This document shows positions 1 through 6,681 of a stretch of DNA of 8,259 nucleotides, piece after piece. Source of the stretch: Candidatus Omnitrophota bacterium (GTDB lineage Bacteria; Verrucomicrobiota; Verrucomicrobiia; Limisphaerales; UBA1319); contig JAMCZD010000035.1 of assembly GCA_023473405.1 (NCBI GenBank), positions 1 through 8,259 on the forward strand, given 5' to 3'. The position numbers and the translations under genes are program-made. How positions within the stretch are numbered: the first letter of the stretch is position 1; every line of letters starts with the position of its first letter. The notes beneath the pieces were generated by a model. The model was not told the DNA's origin. It saw only the letters and a list, made by a program, of their open reading frames with translations, and did no database searches.

Positions 1-369
1 CGAGGACTCGTCCATGCGCGCTCGGGTCAGCATGCGCGGTTGACGGAGCGATTTCTTCCCACCAAAGACAGTATCCGCTGGGAGATCGAAATCCGCGGAG
101 AGACCGCGCCGTGGAGCACAGGCCGAGCTGATGCTCAAAGTGAATAAAGATGGCTCGATTGCCTTCATTCGAAATGACAATCGCATCTCCAGGACATAGC
201 CGCCGGGCACTTTCCTGGACGCGATTTCGCCTGTCCATTCCCGGACGAACCGGCTGGTCTGCGGGTGGTCGATGGCATACTTGAACGTGTGGTCGAGATA
301 AACGCGCGGCGGACTGGCAGGGAGAAAGTGCATTTCGTAGCCGCGCAGATCTCGGGGGTCACAATGGTC
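1..369 (-). pseudogene. Coding-like continuation of the broken six-hairpin gene, out of frame, runs off the window edge
   Basis: No intact gene is visible in this stretch. After the stop at 368-370 of the six-hairpin reading frame, the next minus-strand frame is open from 399 to the window edge. From about 360 to 190 it reads like protein (DPRDLRGYEMHFLPASPP, then FVREWTGEIASRKVPGGYVL), with GC-poor second codon positions. Removing one T from the TTT at 370-372 joins the two frames as LELV-DHCDPRDLRGYEMHF without a stop, so this is probably the real C-terminal domain, perhaps a beta-sandwich of carbohydrate-binding type. Around 189-190 the coding-like signal moves again into another minus frame (GDAIVISNEGNRAIFIHFEH), which would need a missing G. 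Below about 118 I cannot decide the frame. The exactly complementary plus frame is also protein-like, so the strand is not certain. Confidence 0.3.
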
Positions 370-1712
370 AAACCAATTCCAGCAATTGCAGGTTGGCATC
401 CAACGGCAGCTCGTTCATATAAAGGGTGCCCTTGGAATTCACATCGTTCGAGACGCGCTTCCACGGATCGGCCATGCGCTCGTATTGGGCGCCGGTGTAT
501 TCGCCCTGGGTTTGCTGAGCCCAAAACCCGCATTGGGCGATTCGCTCGAACAACCGGGTGAATATCGGCTCACCAGTGAGGCTCCCCAGCCGGCGCAGGC
601 AAGCCATTTTCTTATTGTGATAGGCATAATTGGAGTATTGCAGGTAATGAAGTTGCTCGGTGTGGCAGGTCTGGGTCGGGTTTTTCACCCAGCTCAATTG
701 CTTGGGGCAAAGCATCAGGAACGTAAACCAGCCGTTGGCTTCGGCGTGCTTCAGGCACTCCGGGTCCCCCGTGCGGTCATATTTGTCCAGCCAATATTCG
801 CAAATGCTCCAAACGCTGTCCGACTCGAAATCCGTTGGATAGAGGTCGGGGTGCTGGCCGGTGAACCAATAGCGGTCCTCGACCTTTCGGCGCAGGAACT
901 GCTCGAGCTGGTCCAGGCTTTTGACATAGCGCGGACCTTGAGTGATGCGAGCGATGTATGGCAAGGCGGCCATTGTGCGGGCTGAACAGACGGAGGCGGA
1001 TTTCTTCTTCGTCTCATAGTCTAGCTTCTGGGGCAGCCCGCCGTCGGGGTTTTGCTGTTTGAGCGCCCAATCCACGGCGCGGACGGCGGCCTGGTACCAA
1101 TCCTGGTGGTCGATGCCTTCATTTTTTTTGAGCAGTTCCCAAGTCTGCAGCATGTATCGGGCGGTGTGGACGTTCATGTCCACCTTGTAGCCGGGATTTG
1201 AGCCGCGGTCATCGCTGTTGAACGTGTTGTCCTTGATCATGTAGCAGGTCTGCATATAGCCGTAGAGCGGGCTCGACGCATCGGTGATCTGCGCCTTCAG
1301 CACGAAGTTCACCTGTTCGATACAGCGTTGGCGCCAGATGGGGTCGCCGGTTTGGGTGTACACGAGGTATTCGAAGTAGGCCGATTGGGGTGACACGGGA
1401 ATATAAATGGCTGGCCAGACATCCTGCAGCTGATAGCCCTTGTTTGGTTTCCACATCGGGGTGTTGCGGCGGCCTTTCAGATAAAGCGCGATCGCCTCGT
1501 CGGGTGTGCGGACGTAGAGTGGCTGGACCTGGTGATGGTTGGCCCTGACCCAGGCACGCACCAATTCTGTTATGGCTTGCGCGGAATTGCCGCTGTCGTT
1601 CATAAAGACCTGGAGCGGCATTGAATATTGCACGCCTTTGAGCAACTTGCCGCCGCCGACGCGATATTGAGGAGGGACGATGCGATTCTTGAAATGGAAT
1701 CCGGTTGCACCC
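368..1712 (-). CDS. C-terminal part of frameshifted LamG/six-hairpin protein: (alpha/alpha) toroid domain
   Basis: This open frame starts to make sense at the break near 1712 (ATGFHFKNRIVPPQYRVGGG) and runs about 447 residues to a TGA at 368-370. It is rich in paired amphipathic helices with aromatic and acidic residues, for example DWALKQQNPDGGLPQKLDYE and SDSVWSICEYWLDKYDRTGD. This is the pattern of (alpha/alpha)6-toroid or six-hairpin-glycosidase-like proteins. I cannot assign a substrate or catalytic pair. The upstream-most ATG of the frame lies at 1789, but the residues before the break (rich in W and C) look like out-of-frame translation, so it is the second half of the gene that begins near 2543 and not an independent gene. 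The C-terminus may also be artificially short, since coding-like sequence continues in another frame past 368. The gene is either a pseudogene or carries sequencing indels. Confidence 0.6.
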
Positions 1713-2543
1713 GTCCAGGTCGCGATCCACCTTCCAGTGAGGAGCCAGCGATGCCATCGGCAGGTCCTGCTGCAACACCACCTCAACATCGGACCGGAAC
1801 GCCACGTCCCCGATCCGCCCTTGTCCAGTCAAGCGGGCCGTGCGCTCGTCCAATTGCCGCGCGTCGGCGGCGCATAACCAGAGTTCGTCGTCGGTGTCGA
1901 TCTCGCGCAAAGCCAGCACGCCGCGCGACATGGCCTCATCGACCGGCTTGTCATGGAAGAACACATGGCCCAGGGTCCAGCCACTGCCGCGGCGATCGAG
2001 TTCCCAGCGCAGGCCGTGTTCATTCTTGAGGACGATGCGCTGACTGGGCTTTTCCAGCGGCTGCCCTTCGGGGGACGCTTGCACGAGGCTCGCGTTGGGC
2101 ACGGCGGCAATTATCCGTCCCTGGTTCCGGCTGCGGCGGTTAGAGCCGCCAATGATGTCCCAATCGCCGGAGGCCACGCCTGCGGTCGCCTTGCTGACCA
2201 GGGTGGCGGATCCCGGCCAATAGGGTTCATCCCACACTTGGCTGGACTTGAACCAAAATTCAATGGAAAACGTGTTCAGCGCAAAATCCGGATGGTGCGG
2301 AATTTCGACATAGCCGCTCACCCCGTCAAATCGCGCCGCCTCGCCCCCGGTTGGTGGTCCTGCCGGATCGGACGTGACACCGCCCCGGTAAACGCCCGGA
2401 TGTGCCGACATTTTGTCCTGGGTGGCCGCGCCCGGCGCGCGGAAGCCGTCGTCCAATCGCCACCAGGCCAGCGGCTTGTCCGCGCGCACTTCCCGGGCGT
2501 AGTCGGGAGATGCCGCGGCGCACGCACCGGCGGCCATGGCCAT
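1710..2543 (-). CDS. N-terminal part of frameshifted protein: LamG/concanavalin A-like domain plus beta-rich region
   Basis: Read from the ATG at 2543, this gives about 278 meaningful residues ending in HWKVDRDLDG, after which the frame turns non-protein-like and stops at 1209. Residues about 13-145 resemble a LamG/ConA-like lectin fold: PLAWWRLDD, then an ARFDGVSGYVEIP strand and TFSIEFWFKSS. These match the usual 'YWRL..FDG..YV..FTVE.W' landmarks of bacterial LamG domains. Residues about 165-275 form a second beta-rich region (HGLRWELDRRGSGWTLGHVF) of the kind that precedes six-hairpin domains. The start residues MAMAAGACAAASPDY look like the tail of a cleaved signal peptide, and an out-of-frame twin-arginine-like stretch lies just upstream. 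The protein was probably exported. The gene follows walJ on the same strand within a few bases, so co-transcription is likely. The break at 1710-1712 separates it from its toroid domain. Confidence 0.6.
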
Positions 2544-2585
2544 CTTCGGGCGAATAGACGGAGGAATCGACGCCTGTCTATGAAT

Positions 2586-3368
2586 CTACAAAATCAGGCT
2601 CGGGCAAGGTGCCTCCTGCCGGGCCACTACTACGCTCACATGGGCGGCGCCCATTTTGCGGAGCCGTTCGCTGATCACGCGGTGAGCCAGCTCGGGCCGA
2701 TTGCAATCCCGGCTCAAGTGCCCCAGATAGAGATGCCGCAAGTCGGCCGAAACAATCCGTTCGGCAGCCTCGGCGGCGGCGTCGTTGGACAAATGGCCGT
2801 GCCGGCTCAGGATACGTTGCTTGACACTCCAGGGGCGCCGGGTGTCGTCCTGGAGCATTTGCGGGTCGTGATTCGCTTCCAACACCAGGACATGGCTTGG
2901 CCGGACCCGTTCGATGACCAGGCGGGTGGCGTAGCCGAGATCGGTCAGGAAGCCGACGTTGCCACTTGGGGTGCGCAAGAGAAATCCAACCGGGTCCTGG
3001 GCGTCATGAGGCACGCTGAAACTCTCGATCATGATGTCGCCAAGCTGGAAAGCGGCGCCGGTTTCGAACAGGCGAAAAGGCAAGGCGGCGTCGAACTGGG
3101 TCTGAATCGCCTCCTGCGTGGGGCGGTTGCAATAGACCGGGATTGAACACTGCCCGCACAGCACCCCCAAACCCTGGGTGTGGTCGAAATGCTCATGCGT
3201 GATCAGGATGCCATTCAAGTCTTTCGGCGAACGACCGATACTGGCTAAACGATGGCGAATCTGGCGCGCGCTGAACCCGGCGTCGATCAGCAGCCTTGTT
3301 TCCGCCGTCTCCAGGTAGGCGCAATTGCCCGCCGAACCACTGCCCAATATGGTAAAATGCAAAGACAC
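2586..3368 (-). CDS. walJ: YycJ/WalJ-family metallo-beta-lactamase-fold hydrolase
   Basis: The chosen GTG start at 3368 gives 260 residues beginning MSLHFTILGSGSAGNCAYLE, the usual YycJ/WalJ N-terminus; the open frame extends further upstream only as the antisense of rpoN. The metal-binding motif HEHFDH is at residues 58-63 (ITHEHFDH), with further likely ligands at H121 (SVPHDAQD), D143 (FLTDLG) and H217 (LGHLSRD), and the family motif LEANHD at 163-168. Length and motif order match a complete family member. Family members are intracellular MBL-fold nucleases or phosphodiesterases linked to cell-wall and DNA homeostasis in Firmicutes; the substrate here is unknown. The gene is divergent from rpoN (124 bp apart) and followed within a few bases by the broken LamG gene. 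A near-consensus sigma-54 promoter points at it. No strong Shine-Dalgarno sequence precedes the GTG. Confidence 0.88.
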   Translation of the reverse strand: MSLHFTILGSGSAGNCAYLETAETRLLIDAGFSARQIRHRLASIGRSPKDLNGILITHEHFDHTQGLGVLCGQCSIPVYCNRPTQEAIQTQFDAALPFRLFETGAAFQLGDIMIESFSVPHDAQDPVGFLLRTPSGNVGFLTDLGYATRLVIERVRPSHVLVLEANHDPQMLQDDTRRPWSVKQRILSRHGHLSNDAAAEAAERIVSADLRHLYLGHLSRDCNRPELAHRVISERLRKMGAAHVSVVVARQEAPCPSLIL

Positions 3369-3377
3369 GACCCGAAA

Positions 3378-3404
3378 ATTATGAGGCGCGACGGGCGCGG
3401 GCAA
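3378..3404 (-). promoter_or_regulatory. Possible sigma-70-type promoter for walJ
   Basis: On the minus strand, TTGCCC (3399-3404) and CATAAT (3378-3383) are separated by 15 bases. The -10 matches TATAAT at five of six positions and the -35 matches TTGACA at four. The spacer is shorter than the ideal 17. Transcription would begin almost at the GTG start, giving a very short or absent leader. This is weak evidence, listed as an alternative to the sigma-54 site further upstream. Confidence 0.22.
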
Positions 3405-3432
3405 CTGTTTTCCGATGGCACGCTTTCTGAAA

Positions 3433-3448
3433 AGCAATCGCCGTGCCG
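3433..3448 (-). promoter_or_regulatory. Sigma-54 (-24/-12) promoter facing walJ
   Basis: The minus strand reads CGGCACGGCGATTGCT here, preceded by T. Against the known sigma-54 consensus YTGGCACGrNNNTTGCW, every defined position matches except the T before GG, which is C. The invariant GG (3446-3447) and GC (3434-3435) are exactly 10 bases apart, as required. The predicted transcript would start near 3422 and leave a leader of about 54 bases before the walJ GTG at 3368. The site lies between rpoN and walJ and upstream of the annotated rpoN start, so it is not inside a gene. I see no obvious enhancer-binding-protein site, and no activator gene is in the window. Confidence 0.6.
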
Positions 3449-3457
3449 AGATCGTGC

Positions 3458-3485
3458 TTGAATTGCGGACGTATCCGAATAGAAT
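3458..3485 (+). promoter_or_regulatory. Possible sigma-70-type promoter for rpoN
   Basis: TTGAAT (3458-3463) and TAGAAT (3480-3485) are spaced by 16 bases. The -35 matches the consensus at four of six positions and the -10 at five of six. Transcription would begin around 3491-3493, at or next to the rpoN ATG, implying a leaderless or nearly leaderless mRNA. This agrees with the lack of a Shine-Dalgarno sequence before that ATG. The assignment is by eye and unproven. Confidence 0.3.
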
Positions 3486-3492
3486 CGTACCA

Positions 3493-4989
3493 ATGGCACA
3501 AGGCTTGTATCTGTCGCAGAAAATGATGCTGACGCAAGTGCTGGCACCGCAGTTGCAGCAATCGCTCATGCTCCTGCAGGCGCCGACACTCGAGCTCAAG
3601 GCGTTGGTCGAGCAGGAGATGCAGCAGAATCCGGTGTTGGAAGAGGTGCCCTCGCTCGAATTCCAATCACCCGAACAGGAAGGCGGCGGGGCTGAATTCA
3701 CCGACAAATCTCCCGATCCAACTGAAAAACCCGATGCAGCCGACTACTCCACCTCCGAAAAGGCGGGTGCTGAACCGGTGGACGATTTTCAAGCCGAGTT
3801 CGATCGCTTGATACAATTGGACCAGGAATGGCGCGAGCATTTCAGCCAAACCAACGTGCCGCTGCGTCAAAATGACGAGGCCGAAGAAAGACGCCAATTC
3901 ATGTTCGATTCCCTCACCACCAGCGCTTCGCTGCAGGAGGAATTGCAACAGCAGGTCCGGCTTTCCGACCTGACCGAGTCCCAGCGATCGATTGCCGAAA
4001 TGATCATCGGGAACATCGACGATAACGGCTATCTCCAGGCCTCGGCGGATGAGCTGGCTTTTGCCACCAATATCCCGGCCGATCAGATCACCGAGGTGCT
4101 CCGCGTAATTCAGAGCTTCTATCCCCCGGGCGTCGGCGCGCGCAACCTCCGTGAATGCCTCCTCCTCCAGTTGGACCGCCTCGGCCTCCAAAACACCCTC
4201 GAATACACCATCGTTCGCGACCACTTGGAAGCGCTCGGACGGCGGCGATTGCCCGAGATCGCCCGATCGCTCGGCGTGGCGGTCACCGAGGTCCAGGAGG
4301 CCGCCAAACGCATCAGCCACCTGGAACCACGTCCCGGACGCGAGTTCCTGCCGGATACCCACCAATACGTCCTGCCGGAAATCTTCGTGCAGAAAGTCGG
4401 TGACGAATACGTGGTGACATCCAACAACGATTACTTCCCACACCTCCGAATCAGCAATACCTACAAGGACCTGATGGGCCAGGGCGACAGTTCCACCGAA
4501 GTGCGTGAGTATATCCGCGAAAAAATACGCGCCGGGAAATTCCTCATCAAGAGCCTCCACCAACGCCAGCAAACCATCCTCAGCATCGCCCGCGAAATTG
4601 TGAAACGCCAACGCGATTTCTTCGAGCATGGCATGACCCACCTCAAACCCTTGACCATGCTCCAGATAGCCGAAGCCGTCGGAGTCCACGAAACCACGGT
4701 CAGCCGCGCTGTGTCCGGCAAATATATGCAAACCCCGCGGGGAGTCTTTGAAATGAGATTCTTTTTCACCTCGGGCATCCAGACCAAAAACGGAAATGAC
4801 ATGTCCAACAAGAGCATCAAGGACATCCTATCCGAGATGATTCGCAAGGAAGACCCCACCCAGCCGCTGTCCGATGACCAGATCGTCCGGCGCCTGTTAG
4901 AACGCGGCATCCCCATCGCCCGGCGCACCGTCGCCAAATACCGGTCCGAGCTGAACATCCTCCCTTCCACACTCCGCAAGGTTTATTGA
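3493..4989 (+). CDS. rpoN: RNA polymerase sigma-54 factor RpoN
   Basis: The product is 498 residues and complete. Region I (residues about 1-50) is the glutamine- and leucine-rich activator-interacting domain (LSQKMMLTQVLAPQLQQSLM). An acidic linker, region II, spans about 55-105. The core-binding domain covers about 110-300 and includes the GNIDDNGYL and FYPPGVGARNLRECLLLQLD motifs typical of the family. The DNA-binding domain follows, with a helix-turn-helix at about 388-410 (LQIAEAVGVHETTVSRAVSG) and the RpoN box at 476-485 reading ARRTVAKYRS (consensus ARRTVAKYRE). RpoN directs core polymerase to -24/-12 promoters and needs an AAA+ activator. The ATG at 3493 is preferred over the in-frame ATG at 3415 because region I begins there, although no Shine-Dalgarno is visible. 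The gene is divergent from walJ and not in the common lptB-rpoN-hpf arrangement. Confidence 0.97.
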   Translation: MAQGLYLSQKMMLTQVLAPQLQQSLMLLQAPTLELKALVEQEMQQNPVLEEVPSLEFQSPEQEGGGAEFTDKSPDPTEKPDAADYSTSEKAGAEPVDDFQAEFDRLIQLDQEWREHFSQTNVPLRQNDEAEERRQFMFDSLTTSASLQEELQQQVRLSDLTESQRSIAEMIIGNIDDNGYLQASADELAFATNIPADQITEVLRVIQSFYPPGVGARNLRECLLLQLDRLGLQNTLEYTIVRDHLEALGRRRLPEIARSLGVAVTEVQEAAKRISHLEPRPGREFLPDTHQYVLPEIFVQKVGDEYVVTSNNDYFPHLRISNTYKDLMGQGDSSTEVREYIREKIRAGKFLIKSLHQRQQTILSIAREIVKRQRDFFEHGMTHLKPLTMLQIAEAVGVHETTVSRAVSGKYMQTPRGVFEMRFFFTSGIQTKNGNDMSNKSIKDILSEMIRKEDPTQPLSDDQIVRRLLERGIPIARRTVAKYRSELNILPSTLRKVY

Positions 4990-5022
4990 CAACCCGCGGC
5001 AGCCGTCGTCCGCCGGCTCCAA

Positions 5023-5844
5023 TCAGCTCTTTCCCGGCGGGCGCGCCTCCATGATCCGTTCGTCGTATGTCGGGTAAACCGCCTCGCCGGGTTGCACGGT
5101 CACGAAATCGTCCGAGTCCCAAGGGCCGTTCATCCAGCGTTGAAGCAAGTCCAGATTTCCCGTTACTTCGCCCGTTTGCCAGCCTTGCCTTTGGCAGATG
5201 TAGTCCACCTTTTCCTTGAGTCCGAGCGCCCGGTCGAAATCGAACCGGATGAGGACCCCTTGCTGGTAGCTCTGCGACCAGCTATGAGCCACTTCGAGCA
5301 GGTATTTGGCGTTTTCCTCGCCGTATCGAGCCACCAGGTCAGCGTAGGTTTTCCCCATAGACACCGGCGAGGTCTGGAAGGCCAACTCCTCGATGGGACG
5401 GTCTTCGCCCCTGGCCCGCGCCCGTCGGGCCTGAAACTCGAGCCAGCCGGCGGTGAAGTAATAAGTGCCCGGCGAGCGGTCGAACAGCTCCTGGTACCGC
5501 CGGCGCGATCCCAAAAAGAGGGTGAGACAGTCATGTGCCCGGGGTATGACCAGCCTCGTGTCATGCGCTTCCAAACCGTTCAACATCAAGCTGCACAACC
5601 CATACCCGACCAGGAGGGCGTCGTACTTGCCGGATTGCGTCTGGCGAATTCGCGCCTGCAAATCGGCGTGGCCTTTCTTGGGCTCGTCGTGGTGCCCCAC
5701 GGGCAAAAATTCCAGGTCCAACATGTTCGAAGAATGCGAGGCGACAAACGCAATTTCGCGCCAGGCCACTTCACAAGCAATCACTTTGAGATACACAATC
5801 CGGGTTCCTTTCCGCCGGTTCGGCTCACTGCCGGTCCCAGCCAT
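5023..5844 (-). CDS. DUF1638 domain protein of unknown function
   Basis: The product is 273 residues from the ATG at 5844, or 257 from an in-frame GTG at 5796, which sits just before the conserved start of the domain (YLKVIACEVAWRE). The ATG has AAGG about six bases upstream; the GTG has AAAGGA about nine bases upstream, so either is possible. Family landmarks are visible: ACEVAWRE (residues 23-30), GYGLC (80-84) and RAHDCLTLFLGS (102-113). C24, C84, H104, D105 and C106 are therefore candidate metal- or cofactor-binding residues. No signal peptide or membrane segment is seen, so it is probably cytoplasmic. It converges on rpoN across 33 bp and is divergent from plsY. The biochemical role of the family is not known to me, and the neighbours do not settle it. 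Confidence 0.82.
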   Translation of the reverse strand: MAGTGSEPNRRKGTRIVYLKVIACEVAWREIAFVASHSSNMLDLEFLPVGHHDEPKKGHADLQARIRQTQSGKYDALLVGYGLCSLMLNGLEAHDTRLVIPRAHDCLTLFLGSRRRYQELFDRSPGTYYFTAGWLEFQARRARARGEDRPIEELAFQTSPVSMGKTYADLVARYGEENAKYLLEVAHSWSQSYQQGVLIRFDFDRALGLKEKVDYICQRQGWQTGEVTGNLDLLQRWMNGPWDSDDFVTVQPGEAVYPTYDERIMEARPPGKS

Positions 5845-5926
5845 GACTTACCTTATTTGCCAGGATAACGCGGGAATTCAAACCTTTTTTTGTCTCACCC
5901 CGCTCGTCGAACTTGGCGTTTGCTTA

Positions 5927-6010
5927 CCGGCGCCGGGCATGGTAATACTCGACTGTGTTGAAAGGTATGCCGAGGCCGGCCAGGCAGCGGGTCCCGCGAC
6001 AATGCCCGGC
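5927..6010 (+). repeat. Cluster of inverted repeats in the plsY leader
   Basis: The 177-bp gap between the DUF1638 gene and plsY (5845-6021) holds a perfect palindrome CCGGCGCCGG (5927-5936). It also holds a 9-bp inverted repeat, GCCGGGCAT (5932-5940) with ATGCCCGGC (6002-6010), and a small hairpin GCGGG-T-CCCGC (5987-5997). The right arm of the long repeat ends 11 bases before the plsY ATG. This could be a structured leader or a protein-binding site. The surrounding DNA is GC-rich, so chance is possible. A run of seven T at 5885-5891 is not preceded by a hairpin. I found no convincing promoter here. Confidence 0.35.
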
Positions 6011-6021
6011 CGGACGGTAAA

Positions 6022-6681
6022 ATGTGGCTTGAATTTATCGAAAAAGTTACTTTGATTAACTACCAAGTAATTATGGTGATATTGGCCAGCTACGGATTGG
6101 GCTGTTTTGCTTCAGCCTTTTATTTGGTACGCTGGCGGACCGGCCGGGACATCCGGAGTATCGGAAGCGGGACCGCCGGCGCAACAAACGCGGGACGGAT
6201 TCTAGGCGTCCCGGGCTTCACGGTTGCTTTTCTGGTTGATTTTGTCAAAGGCGCCTTGGCGGTTGGATTGGCGCGATACCTGGAGTTAGGTTCCTGGGCA
6301 ATGATACTCGCGATGGTTGCGGTGGTAGCCGGTCATGTCTGGCCGGTGCAACTGCAATTCCGCGGCGGCAAAGGCATTGCCACTTCACTGGGTGCAATCC
6401 TCCTGTTTGATGGCTGGACGGCCCTGTTATTGGCTTTGGGGTTCATTTTGTGGTTCCTTCTGACCCGCAATTTCACCTTCAGCGGCCTGCTGTCGTTTGC
6501 AATATGCCCATGCATATTCATAGGAACCCGGCAGCCCGATTTTCGAGTGTTGGGGAGTTCTCTCCTGGCTTTCATGGTCTTGATCGCCCACCGCAATAAT
6601 CTCCGCCAGGAATGGCGGCGCTGGCGGTCCGGGACCATTCGAATGCCTACCGACAAGCCAGCATCGAAGGAGGTTAAATGA
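6022..6681 (+). CDS. plsY: Glycerol-3-phosphate acyltransferase PlsY (acyl-phosphate dependent)
   Basis: PlsY is an inner-membrane enzyme that transfers the acyl group of acyl-phosphate to glycerol-3-phosphate, giving lysophosphatidic acid, the first step of phospholipid synthesis in most bacteria. The 219-residue product is of normal length and carries the family's three conserved loops: GSGTAGATNAGR at 48-59, GHVWPVQLQFRGGKGIATSLG-type loop at 104-124 with the GGKG core at 115-118, and AHRNNLRQ at 189-196. DFVKG (73-77) is also present. Hydrophobic segments lie at about 15-36, 65-84, 92-106, 124-147, 153-168 and 178-189, consistent with a multipass membrane protein. The ATG at 6022 has only a weak GGACGG upstream; ATG 6073 is an alternative start. 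The stop overlaps the next gene's start region (ATGATG), indicating translational coupling to the GNAT/aminotransferase gene. Confidence 0.93.
   Translation: MWLEFIEKVTLINYQVIMVILASYGLGCFASAFYLVRWRTGRDIRSIGSGTAGATNAGRILGVPGFTVAFLVDFVKGALAVGLARYLELGSWAMILAMVAVVAGHVWPVQLQFRGGKGIATSLGAILLFDGWTALLLALGFILWFLLTRNFTFSGLLSFAICPCIFIGTRQPDFRVLGSSLLAFMVLIAHRNNLRQEWRRWRSGTIRMPTDKPASKEVK
6667..6673 (+). promoter_or_regulatory. Strong ribosome binding site deciding the start of the GNAT/aminotransferase gene
   Basis: AAGGAGG lies inside the end of plsY. It is four bases from the ATG at 6678 and seven from the ATG at 6681. The seven-base spacing is near optimal, so translation most likely begins at 6681, whose first base is also the last base of the plsY TGA (6679-6681). 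Confidence 0.8.

Noticed and set aside
265..561. Plus-strand 98-residue open frame reading VVDGILERVVEINARRTGRE
   Set aside because: It looks protein-like but overlaps the clearly coding end of the minus-strand six-hairpin frame by nearly 200 bases and is the codon-aligned complement of the likely minus-strand continuation.
1953..3146. Long plus-strand open frame of 397 residues
   Set aside because: It is antisense to the LamG gene and walJ; the minus-strand products have recognisable domains and motifs, this one has none.
3415..3492. N-terminal extension of RpoN from the ATG at 3415
   Set aside because: The extra 26 residues do not resemble RpoN region I, which starts at 3493, and the stretch holds promoter-like elements.
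3667..4731. Long minus-strand open frame of 354 residues
   Set aside because: It is a codon-aligned shadow of rpoN, whose family motifs are unambiguous.
4997..5018. Possible terminator hairpin (AGCCG/CGGCT) between rpoN and the DUF1638 gene
   Set aside because: Only a 5-bp stem with an 8-base loop and no T-run on either strand; not enough to call a terminator.
5092..5868. Plus-strand 258-residue open frame opposite the DUF1638 gene
   Set aside because: Shadow of a gene with clear family motifs on the minus strand; no domain recognised in it.
5885..5891. Run of seven T as a terminator
   Set aside because: No GC-rich hairpin precedes it on the plus strand, and as an A-run it has no terminator meaning on the minus strand.
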